Of a DNA stretch of 64,000 bases, positions 52,624-60,795 are shown piece after piece. Each line of letters starts with the position of its first letter. Positions within the stretch are counted from its first letter, which is position 1. Location: positions 1,860,001 to 1,924,000 of the forward strand of contig AP014633.1 in the NCBI GenBank assembly GCA_000828835.1, read 5' to 3'. The position numbers were made by a program, and so were the translations under genes. Below the pieces are notes generated by a model that was not told the DNA's origin, made no database searches, and worked only from the letters and a program-made list of their open reading frames with translations. Source of the stretch: Thioploca ingrica (GTDB lineage Bacteria > Pseudomonadota > Gammaproteobacteria > Beggiatoales > Beggiatoaceae).

Positions 52624-54387
52624 CTAACTAGAATAATCAACTTGACCGGGATTATTTTCCACCCCGATTAATTCAGGCCGATTGATTTTATCTAATTTAA
52701 CCGTTGGCTGGGCTCGTAAATAATCAGCAACTACTTCCCAAATAGGCTGGCCCGAAGATTGATTGGCTACCGTTGCCCAACCGGCGACTTTATATTGCTT
52801 ATTCATAGCCAACGCGGTTCCATCCTCTAAGGTAAGATGACTAATCCGTTTATGAATCGCTTGAGTAGGATCACAAACATAATTAAGGCCACCCACTCGT
52901 ACCATATCACCCCCTTGTTGCCGATAAGGATCGTTATTGAAAAGATTATCGCCTACTTCCTCCAAAATCAGCTTAATTTCTTGACCATTCATATTTCGCA
53001 CATACGTTTCCGGGTAAGTGATACCCGTTTGATTCAATACCGCTTCCAAGGTAATCGGTTGACCCGGTAAGAGAGTGGTACCCCAGCGAAAACCCGGCGA
53101 TAAAGCGATTTGAGCATCCTGTTGTTCGCGCAAAGCGTTGCAAATCAGTTGATCAAAAGTCCCATTAAAATTGCCACGTCGATACAGTAATTGCTCGGTA
53201 ACCGCTAACTTTTCATTGAGTTTAGCTAAATAGGGTGCACGCACTTTATCGATGTAAGCTTGCATGGCTTGATCGGGAGCTAATAGATTAGCAAATATCG
53301 GTAAGAGGTGATATTGATAAGCTTTAACTTGACCATCACGGATTGCAAAGTCTAATACACCGAGGAATTTACCATTAGAACCGGCATTACTGACTAAAGT
53401 GATCCCACCGTTGTTGTTAACTTCAGTTGGTTGAGGTATCCCATCATGAGTATGACCGCCTAAAATCACATCAATCCCGACTACCCGACTCGCCATCTTT
53501 AAATCGACATCCATACCGTTATGAGAAAGGACTACCACGACCTCCGGTTTATCTTGATGACGGATTTGATTAACCAATTGCTGCATTTCAGTTTCTTGAA
53601 TCCCGAAAGTCCAATCGGGAATAAATCGAGCCGGATTCGCAATCGGGGTGTAAGGAAAGGCTTGACCAATCACCGCTACGCGCACGCCACTTAGATTTCT
53701 TATCGTATACGGTTGGAAAGCATGTCCAGTGGCTTCATTAAAAGCCGCTGCCCCTGCCAATAAAGCTTCCTCTTTTACCTTGACATTTTGCGCCAGAAAT
53801 TCACCTTGAAATTGCTTAAGATTAGCTAATACCTCTGCGGCTGAATAAGTAAATTCCCAATGTCCGGTCATGATATCCACACCTAATCGATTGCAAGCTC
53901 CCACCATATCTTGGCCACGCGTCCAATACGCGGTTCCCGAACCTTGCCAAGTATCACCGCCATCCAGCAATAAAGTTTTCTCTCGACCATAAGTTTCACG
54001 TAGACGGTTGATCAAGGTAACTAGATGTGCAAACCCACCGACCTTGCCATATTTCTGCGCGGCTTCGACATAGTTCAAGTGAGTGAACGCATAAGCGGCT
54101 GGCGTATTCGGTTGGATGTTAAACTGTTTTAGGAAAGCATGACCAACCAAATGAGGAACTTTACCTTGTCTATCATTCAAGCCTAAATTAACCTGTGGTT
54201 CTCGATAATAGATCGGTAATAACTGTGCATGACAATCAGTGAAATGTAATAACCGGACTTGACCAAAAGGAGGGATTTCGTAAGGATCAGTTGATTGATG
54301 GTGTTGTGCGAAAACGGATTGCGGTAACATGCCATTGGTACTAGCGATGGCCATCACTTGGAGAAATTGACGACGATTCATTGACAT
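52624..54387 (-). CDS. soxB: Thiosulfohydrolase SoxB
   Basis: A 587-residue protein starting at the ATG at 54385-54387, preceded by GAGGAG; the 13-codon longer frame is not needed. A Tat signal with RRQFLQ opens it. Metal-binding motifs of the 5'-nucleotidase fold are present: DCHAQLLP, LLDGGDTWQGSG, TGHWEFTYS and GGHTHDG. SoxB releases sulfate from cysteine S-thiosulfonate on SoxY in the periplasm. It is the last gene of the soxXA-Y-Z-B set, 75 bp after soxZ. Confidence 0.96.
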   Translation of the reverse strand: MSMNRRQFLQVMAIASTNGMLPQSVFAQHHQSTDPYEIPPFGQVRLLHFTDCHAQLLPIYYREPQVNLGLNDRQGKVPHLVGHAFLKQFNIQPNTPAAYAFTHLNYVEAAQKYGKVGGFAHLVTLINRLRETYGREKTLLLDGGDTWQGSGTAYWTRGQDMVGACNRLGVDIMTGHWEFTYSAAEVLANLKQFQGEFLAQNVKVKEEALLAGAAAFNEATGHAFQPYTIRNLSGVRVAVIGQAFPYTPIANPARFIPDWTFGIQETEMQQLVNQIRHQDKPEVVVVLSHNGMDVDLKMASRVVGIDVILGGHTHDGIPQPTEVNNNGGITLVSNAGSNGKFLGVLDFAIRDGQVKAYQYHLLPIFANLLAPDQAMQAYIDKVRAPYLAKLNEKLAVTEQLLYRRGNFNGTFDQLICNALREQQDAQIALSPGFRWGTTLLPGQPITLEAVLNQTGITYPETYVRNMNGQEIKLILEEVGDNLFNNDPYRQQGGDMVRVGGLNYVCDPTQAIHKRISHLTLEDGTALAMNKQYKVAGWATVANQSSGQPIWEVVADYLRAQPTVKLDKINRPELIGVENNPGQVDYSS

Positions 54388-54462
54388 GATTAACTCCTCG
54401 TCAAGAAGTGCAAACTTAATTTGCACTCCTTAAAAAGCTTCTCTGGTTAAAAGAGCAGCTAA

Positions 54463-54789
54463 TTATTTTGAGATAATTTCAGTGACTGTGGTTTCAGATT
54501 GACCTTGATTATCTTTCCAAGTCAGCTTCACCTTATCACCGACTTTGCCCCCTTCAAATTGAAAAGAAAAATAAGGATTAGCAGAAATACCCACTCCCCA
54601 TTGTGCGAACATCACCACTTCACCATTATGTTCACAACTGATCTCTTCAATAAAGTGAGCGGGGATTAATTTGCCCGTTTCTAAATCTTTAGTTTGCCCC
54701 GTTTCCATCGGATGTTTAATCAGGGCTTTGACTTCAGTTACACCTTCATTGAATTTGGCTTGCAGACGAGTATTCGTTTCATTTGACAT
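54463..54789 (-). CDS. soxZ: Sulfur carrier partner SoxZ
   Basis: A 108-residue protein with EVKALIKHPMETGQTKD, HFIEEISC, and WGVGISANPYFSF, as in SoxZ. It forms the SoxYZ carrier dimer. Two ATGs, 6 nt apart (54795 and 54789), are possible; GGAG is 3 nt before the first and 9 nt before the second, so the second is preferred. It lies directly behind soxY, whose stop overlaps its ribosome binding region. Confidence 0.95.
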   Translation of the reverse strand: MSNETNTRLQAKFNEGVTEVKALIKHPMETGQTKDLETGKLIPAHFIEEISCEHNGEVVMFAQWGVGISANPYFSFQFEGGKVGDKVKLTWKDNQGQSETTVTEIISK

Positions 54790-54804
54790 ATTCATTTTCT
54801 CCAG

Positions 54805-55269
54805 TTAACCACCACAACCACCCACCGTGACTTTAATTTCGCGGCTCGCTTGTAACAATTTGCCGTTTGCTTTAACGACGGCTATCACTTTACCGGTTTC
54901 AGCCATTTTAATCCGGGTTTTAATCCAACCTTTCGCACGACCTTTAAAGTTAAATTGAGCGACCAGTGGCACCGGATTTTTTTCCGAGAATAGGGTAATT
55001 GATTCTACTTGCGGTAAATCTACTTTTACCTCAACTGGAACTACTTTACCGTTTTCAGCAATCTCTGGAGAAACAATGGTAATTTTATTACTGACGGTGG
55101 CATCCGAATCATTAAAGAGTGCCATTAAAGCTTCTTCCGGGTTTTTAGCTGCAAAAGCGGTTTTAGACCAATCAGCCAGCACTTGTTGTGATAAAATCGC
55201 TGCACCAGTGATTAACACGATGGCACTACTCAGCGTATTTTTAAGAAAATTTCGACGAGAAGTAATCAT
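54805..55269 (-). CDS. soxY: Sulfur carrier protein SoxY
   Basis: A 154-residue protein. The N-terminus is Tat-like (SRRNFLKNTL), and the chain ends in VGGCGG, the SoxY carrier motif whose Cys (152) holds the sulfur intermediate. The mature domain matches SoxY. It acts in the periplasm with SoxZ. The gap to soxXA upstream is 210 bp, AT-rich, with repeated gataactcat-type words, and may hold a separate promoter for soxYZB. Confidence 0.96.
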   Translation of the reverse strand: MITSRRNFLKNTLSSAIVLITGAAILSQQVLADWSKTAFAAKNPEEALMALFNDSDATVSNKITIVSPEIAENGKVVPVEVKVDLPQVESITLFSEKNPVPLVAQFNFKGRAKGWIKTRIKMAETGKVIAVVKANGKLLQASREIKVTVGGCGG

Positions 55270-55479
55270 TTACTTTTCTCCTTGTTACAATTATCAATAA
55301 ACCGTTATTGGTTATCAATGAACCGTTGTATGTTATAAATAAACGTATAGCAATTATCATATAATGATAACTCATTATCAACAAATGAGAGAGCGTTAAT
55401 TGATTAGGGTAACTGAGATCGAATAAACGCTAACCGCTAACTCATAACGAACAACTGAGTTCTAATCAATGATAACTCA

Positions 55480-56718
55480 TTAATTGCGAATTCCAGGTAC
55501 ACTTAAAGTTCGCCCATTATTAGCGATGGTTAGATAGAGTTCAAGATCGCCATATTCCGGTGCATCAGGTGGTAATTCATTAGCACGAACTGAAACGTTA
55601 CACCATTGAAAGCGTTTGCGAATATCCCAAATTTCAGTCCGACTGGTACGGTAAGTAGGAAAGTGATCTAACATCCCAACGAAGTCACCCAGGTATTGAC
55701 CTCGTAACCATTTGTTGGCACTGGTGTGATGACAATCGTTACAAGCTAAATTCAATTGACCAATTTTACGATCCATCAACTTTTCACCTCGTCTTAAGGC
55801 AATACGGGTATTATCGTCATTTTTGTCGATGGAAATCACTTGACCATTGGCTAAATAGCGTAAATAAATCGCCATAGCTAAATTTTCTTCCGTTTGGGCT
55901 AAATATTCAGCGCCGGTAGTGGCGCGTGCATGACGAGTCACAAATTCTTCTACGCCAATGACTTTATTCAAGCGTGGTTCCACTTTGGGCATTCGAACCG
56001 CCCAAGTAACAAAAGTTTGTTGCGGATTATCATGGCAATCGCGACAGGATTTACCCCTCGGTCCGGGTTGATTATATAACTTCTCGCCCAATTTGACTGC
56101 AAACATCGCTGGGTTTTCTAATTCATCCAGGTTATTTCGATCTTCAACCGGTATTGGTCGTTTATCCGGATTTTCGAGTGGATCGGCGAACTGAACTGGC
56201 TTAGTTAAAGTTTTAAAATAAGCGACGATATCTTGGATTTCTGCTTTCGTAAGTACTTCGTGAGCACCCCAAGGTGGCATTACCGTGGAGGGGTTATAAA
56301 TTCGTGGATCGTAAATGTAGTTAAATAAATATTCGTCGGTACGTTGCCAGGTACCAATCGTGGAGATATTAATTCCCACATTCCCGGGCAATTTCTCTTC
56401 GGGTAACAGATGACAAACAGCGCAATTACCTTTGTTACGATCCGCAATCAGTTTTTTACCCTTGTCGGGATTGCCTTTAATCGGGGTTTCAACATGTTGA
56501 ATAAAAGAGACCGGGCGGGCTATTTCTTGTCTCAACTGGCTGTAATTGCTCCAATCGGTTGGTACCCATTGGCTATAACGTTTCCAAGGTACGGCATAAG
56601 TGGGTTGGTCGAGATCCAGTGGTACGGTTACTGAGATTTCAGTAGCTATGCCCAACGTTGGCATTATTAAGCTTAAAATCACAACTAACCACTTATATTT
56701 TCTTAATGGACTCCGCAT
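55480..56718 (-). CDS. soxXA: Fused SoxX-SoxA cytochrome c
   Basis: A 412-residue protein starting at the ATG at 56716-56718, with GGGAGG 7 nt upstream. A signal peptide (about 1-25) leads to a SoxX-like domain with heme site CAVCH (99-103), GNVGINIS and Met147 in VMPPWG. A linker is followed by a SoxA domain with two heme sites, CRDCH (225-229) and CNDCH (326-330), and the catalytic Cys373 in FQWCNVSVR. SoxXA joins thiosulfate to the SoxY Cys. SoxX and SoxA are usually separate genes. Where diheme SoxA has its first-heme Cys ligand (NxCRT-like), this protein has TRHAR (His263). Confidence 0.9.
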   Translation of the reverse strand: MRSPLRKYKWLVVILSLIMPTLGIATEISVTVPLDLDQPTYAVPWKRYSQWVPTDWSNYSQLRQEIARPVSFIQHVETPIKGNPDKGKKLIADRNKGNCAVCHLLPEEKLPGNVGINISTIGTWQRTDEYLFNYIYDPRIYNPSTVMPPWGAHEVLTKAEIQDIVAYFKTLTKPVQFADPLENPDKRPIPVEDRNNLDELENPAMFAVKLGEKLYNQPGPRGKSCRDCHDNPQQTFVTWAVRMPKVEPRLNKVIGVEEFVTRHARATTGAEYLAQTEENLAMAIYLRYLANGQVISIDKNDDNTRIALRRGEKLMDRKIGQLNLACNDCHHTSANKWLRGQYLGDFVGMLDHFPTYRTSRTEIWDIRKRFQWCNVSVRANELPPDAPEYGDLELYLTIANNGRTLSVPGIRN

Positions 56719-56941
56719 TAAAATATCCTCCCGCATTAACAAGATTTTACCGGACTTTTTAATTCATTAATGAATCAGTTACATCGCATTATAGATGAAA
56801 CCAAAGCGAATGTCTGCACTTTGCAAAATGATCAGTTTTTTGTTTATACTGACTTCTGGAGAAGTAAAAATATTATTTTTATATTCATATAGTTATATTA
56901 GATGTTGATTTAACAGTAAAAAATAAAGAGGTGTAAAAAAA

Positions 56942-58000
56942 TTGGATTTATTAATGAAAGAACAGGAACTTAGCTTAGTCACAAAAAATGAGGATCTATG
57001 GGAAGAAGCACCGGTACCGATAGCGGTTACTTCAAAAGCACAAGCCTTTGTAGATACAGTTAGTTTTACGTTTTTAGAAAATTATTATTCAGAAGCTGTT
57101 CTCGAGAAAAAAGATTTAACTATTTCATTACTTTCTCAACAATTAACTCAAGTTTTTGGCTATGGTCTCAGTCAAGAACGTCCGCCATTACGACGTTATA
57201 AGCAGTGTTTTCGATTGGGCAATAAATCAGCCGAAAATTGGGGATTAGTTGGCTTAGGCGGAAAAACTCAGGCTAAAACCATTTTAGTTCAAATTTATGG
57301 TGAAGGTTGTTTGGCAGCCGCTACTGGCTGGGAAAATCGATTATTTCAGTGGTTACAAAAATTACCTCGCATGAGATTAACTCGAGTTGATTTAGCTATT
57401 GATGTCAAAGCCGAATTTTATTCGGTAGAACAAGCCAATCGGGATTGGGAAGCCGGCAAGTTCAATATTCGAGGGCGATTGCCACGGCGTGAACGAGTCA
57501 ATTTTGACAATCCGCATGAAGGTCGAACTATTTATATCGGTAGTCGTCAAGGCGGAAAATATGCTCGTATTTATGAAAAAGGCAAGCAACTCGGTGATCA
57601 GCATTCTGATCGGGTCCGTGTCGAGGTAGAATGGCATAATCACCATCGTGTTTTACCCGCTGATATGCTCATTAACACCAATCAATACCTTGCTGGATCT
57701 TATCCGATATTACGAGAACTACTTCAGGAGGCACAACCTTTAACGATCCCAACCCAGGTTCAAGCACACCAAATTGCTTATGAAAACAGCATTGAGCTTA
57801 TCAAACGTCAATTTGGGGCTTATATTTATGCCATGCAATTCGTAGAAGAATCGCCGCAAAAAATCGTAGAAAAATTAGTGCGCCCGGCTAAAACCCCGCA
57901 CGGGTTACCCAAACGTTTATTAATGCCACATTGGGATCCACAATATGCTTTAAATCAAAGTTTAGTGCAGTTACGGCAAAAATCAGTTAAGAAAAATTAA
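56942..58000 (+). CDS. Replication initiation factor family protein (filamentous-phage Rep-like)
   Basis: A 352-residue protein with the Rep_trans/RstA-like pattern: MRLTRVDLAIDV near residue 140, TIYIGSRQGGKYARIYEKGKQ, and RVRVEVEWHNHHRVLPAD. Such proteins start rolling-circle replication in filamentous phages (CTX RstA) and related plasmids. The start is a TTG at 56942, with GAGGTG 8 nt upstream; the ATG 12 nt later is too far from it. No other phage genes (zot, coat proteins) lie nearby, so it is an orphan, either a phage relic or a domesticated gene. Base use is like that of neighbours. Confidence 0.8.
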   Translation: MDLLMKEQELSLVTKNEDLWEEAPVPIAVTSKAQAFVDTVSFTFLENYYSEAVLEKKDLTISLLSQQLTQVFGYGLSQERPPLRRYKQCFRLGNKSAENWGLVGLGGKTQAKTILVQIYGEGCLAAATGWENRLFQWLQKLPRMRLTRVDLAIDVKAEFYSVEQANRDWEAGKFNIRGRLPRRERVNFDNPHEGRTIYIGSRQGGKYARIYEKGKQLGDQHSDRVRVEVEWHNHHRVLPADMLINTNQYLAGSYPILRELLQEAQPLTIPTQVQAHQIAYENSIELIKRQFGAYIYAMQFVEESPQKIVEKLVRPAKTPHGLPKRLLMPHWDPQYALNQSLVQLRQKSVKKN

Positions 58001-58076
58001 TTATTAGAACTGATCCCATCATTGATTGTTGATGCTGTTTGGCTATTTTTTGCAAAAAAGCAGCCGGTAATATTGA

Positions 58077-58886
58077 TTATCGTTTTATAGCCCACACCCG
58101 ACCGGCTTGCAAAGTGACTTGTTTTCCATTGGGATATGCCCACGTTTTCACGTATTTGTTACCGATTAGTGCCACACTTTCTGAGCTTGGTTCTCCCCAG
58201 GCTTGTTTTACTTGTGCTTCGGTCATGCTGATCACCACCTCTTTTGCTTCTACCAATTCTGCTACTAATTGAGTCATTGGGGGGGTGATTTTTTTAGTTT
58301 TTATCCATTGTTTTTCTTGCTGTGCCCACCGTTTTAATAAGTTAGCTAAATAGGTTTGTTGGGTTCGTGCTTGTGATTCTTTTGCTTGCGCTTTTTGATA
58401 ATCAGCGAGTTGTTGTTGTTGTTGTTCTACTTGTTGACGAAGTGCTTGGTTAGTCGCTGCAGAAGTTTTTTGCTGAGTATTGTCAATTAGTCGATTGTTT
58501 TCATCATAAATCCAAACGGTTGGATAATTTTCAGTGAATTGAGGGTTTCGGTACCAAGGTGGAAAGGTACTTGATAGGTAGCGTCTACCGGTTTGTTGAT
58601 CCTGCCAAATATATAACCAGGATGGTGGTGGCGCTACTGGCTGCGATTGTGGTTGCTCTTTATTCGATTTGGATGGTTCTGGAGCTTGAGGTAGCGTTAG
58701 TGAAGCCAGCGGCGGTAATTTAATCAGTCTAATATCACCACAGTCGGTTGGTAATGGCGTATCGTCACAGCATTGTTCTTTATTGCAAATACCACCATGT
58801 GATGAGCAACATTCTGCTAAGACGATAGGTTGAGTTAATAGATTGAATAGAATGAGTGTTAAGTAATAGGAAGTACCCTGAGTCAT
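58077..58886 (-). CDS. Secreted Cys-rich protein with SmpA/OmlA-like C-terminus
   Basis: A 269-residue protein counted from the ATG at 58884-58886 (ten codons shorter than the open frame, which starts at TTG; neither has a good ribosome binding site). A signal peptide ends LAEC. A Cys-rich segment ECCSSHGGICNKEQCC..DC follows. A DUF4124-like part (YIWQDQQTGRRYLSSTFPPW), a Gln-rich coiled coil (about 155-185), and a C-terminal MTEAQVKQAWGEPSS...TWAYPNGKQVTLQAGRV unit of SmpA/OmlA type complete it. Function unknown; likely periplasmic. It is convergent with the Rep-like gene. Confidence 0.65.
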   Translation of the reverse strand: MTQGTSYYLTLILFNLLTQPIVLAECCSSHGGICNKEQCCDDTPLPTDCGDIRLIKLPPLASLTLPQAPEPSKSNKEQPQSQPVAPPPSWLYIWQDQQTGRRYLSSTFPPWYRNPQFTENYPTVWIYDENNRLIDNTQQKTSAATNQALRQQVEQQQQQLADYQKAQAKESQARTQQTYLANLLKRWAQQEKQWIKTKKITPPMTQLVAELVEAKEVVISMTEAQVKQAWGEPSSESVALIGNKYVKTWAYPNGKQVTLQAGRVWAIKR

Positions 58887-58938
58887 ATAATTTATTATTT
58901 TTTTAAATTTAAACAATTAATTAACAAAAAATATTTTT

Positions 58939-60318
58939 CTATAATTCTCCAGAATAAGCCCAATCACTCCCTTCATAATATTTTAAAATTTTTTCACAAC
59001 GTTTGATATAAAGATGAGCCACTTTATCTTCGGGATTGATTTCTATCACTTGTTCAAAAGTTTTTTTAGCATCTTCAAATTTTTTATCTTTAAACAGTTC
59101 AAAGCCGGTGGTAAAAATGGATAAAGTTTTTGCTTTTAAGTTAAATAGTTCGATCGGATCAGCATCAAATATTTCATAGATAGTCACCGGAATAGATTTG
59201 CCTTTGACTTTTAAATTATCAATGATTCTCATATGGTATTGTTCTAAATGGGAGAGCCGTGCTACGGTATTTTCACTAATAAGCAGTGATACATTGTAAA
59301 GTTTACATAAATTCTCAATACGGGAAGCCAAATTGACGGTATCCGAAACCACCGTTCCATCCATCCGTTTTTCACCACCAACGGTTCCGAGCATGAGTTG
59401 ACCACTATTGATACCATTGCCAATTCGGAGCGGTGAAAAATTTAATAATTGACGCTTGTGGTTATATTGACACAAAGTATGTAACATCTGAATAGCGGCT
59501 TGTAAAGCATCATCCGCACTGCGCGGAAATAAAGCCATGATGGCATCACCAATATATTTGTCAATAAAACCGTGCTGCGCACTGATAATCGGTTCCATGT
59601 AACCTAAATAATCGTTCAAAAAACTGAAAACCTCTTCCGGCTTGAGGCTTTCAGATAATTTAGTAAAATCGCGAATATCAGTAAACATCACCGTCATTTC
59701 TTGTTGAACGGAGTCACCCAATTGAACGTCAATAATACTTTCTTTATTTAAAATATGAATCAATTCTCTGGGTACAAAGCGTCCATAAGCATCCACTAAT
59801 TTAGATAATTGGGTATTTTTTTCTTCAATCAGCAGTAAATCTTTATAAGAACGCAAGCCAGTGGTAATAGTGGTAAACAATTTTTGGTTAGACAGCTCGG
59901 TTTTATCTCGATAATCATTAATATCATACCGCAGGATAATTTCTTTTTCGGGAGCATAACCGGGTTGTCCAGTTCGCAAAATAATACGTACCATGCGGTT
60001 TTGTAACTCATCCCGAATAAATGAGACCAGTTGCAAACCAGAATCATGTTCTTCCATCACGACGTCAAGTAAAATCAAAGCAATATCAGCACGAGTCGCT
60101 AAAATTTCCCGGGCTGCTTGAGCAGAATAAGCATCAATAAAAGCAATCCGCTTATCGTCAAAAGTATAATTTTTCAGCGCATATTTAGTAATTTGATGTA
60201 CTTCTTCCTGATCATCAACCACCAAAATAATCCAGGCGATTGAAGAATGAGATTGAATTTCATTGGCTAATTCTTCAACTTCATCTTGGAACATCAACTC
60301 TTCATCATCTGATGTCAT
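58939..60318 (-). CDS. Response regulator with class III adenylate/guanylate cyclase domain
   Basis: A 459-residue protein. The receiver domain (about 30-150) has VVDDQ, phosphoacceptor Asp85 in LILLDVVMEE, and the downstream LRTGQPGYAPE typical of this subgroup. The cyclase domain (about 205-380) has metal-binding Asp214 (MFTDIRDFT) and Asp258 (YIGDAIMALFP), then GNGINSGQLMLGTVGG and DTVNLASRIE. A short TPR-like tail (about 400-445) ends it. It likely makes cAMP or cGMP when phosphorylated. Which nucleotide is not clear from the motifs. The gap to the next gene (60319-60795) is long and AT-rich. Confidence 0.85.
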   Translation of the reverse strand: MTSDDEELMFQDEVEELANEIQSHSSIAWIILVVDDQEEVHQITKYALKNYTFDDKRIAFIDAYSAQAAREILATRADIALILLDVVMEEHDSGLQLVSFIRDELQNRMVRIILRTGQPGYAPEKEIILRYDINDYRDKTELSNQKLFTTITTGLRSYKDLLLIEEKNTQLSKLVDAYGRFVPRELIHILNKESIIDVQLGDSVQQEMTVMFTDIRDFTKLSESLKPEEVFSFLNDYLGYMEPIISAQHGFIDKYIGDAIMALFPRSADDALQAAIQMLHTLCQYNHKRQLLNFSPLRIGNGINSGQLMLGTVGGEKRMDGTVVSDTVNLASRIENLCKLYNVSLLISENTVARLSHLEQYHMRIIDNLKVKGKSIPVTIYEIFDADPIELFNLKAKTLSIFTTGFELFKDKKFEDAKKTFEQVIEINPEDKVAHLYIKRCEKILKYYEGSDWAYSGEL

Positions 60319-60795
60319 GAAAAACCTTTTGATAGTAAATTGAAATTAAAATAAATGACAATCTTTCTTGTTCCTCTCCCTTCTAAGCGATTTGATAACA
60401 ATCTCCAACCGTCACTATGACTTATAATTTGGGTTAATTAATAGAATTTATTATCTTTCCATAAATAAGTATAAATATCATTGTCAATCGGTCAATCGCT
60501 TATTGATTAAATCTAATGGAATATTATTTGCATATAATACTTATTTGTCTAAAATCATTTCTTTATTAACCAAATTACAATGAGGCAAGAAATGAGCCGG
60601 ATGTGTTTTATCGGTTAAGAATAATTATTAATCTATTTTTTTTACCAACCAACCTCATGTCGTTTAGCAATCTTCAACCGATTTATTTTTAATTGAATTA
60701 GCTACATTAATTATTTTTTCAATGGTAATCAATTCAAATAAAAAAGTAGCATAAATATTCTATTTTGATAACGCTATCAAAAAATGGAGGATAAA
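60319..60795. other. AT-rich intergenic region between divergent genes
   Basis: This 477-bp gap separates the divergent cyclase and receptor genes and should hold both promoters. No convincing -35/-10 pair, operator palindrome, RNA or open frame was recognised. It includes gataacgctatcaaaaaatggagg just before the receptor start. Confidence 0.4.
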
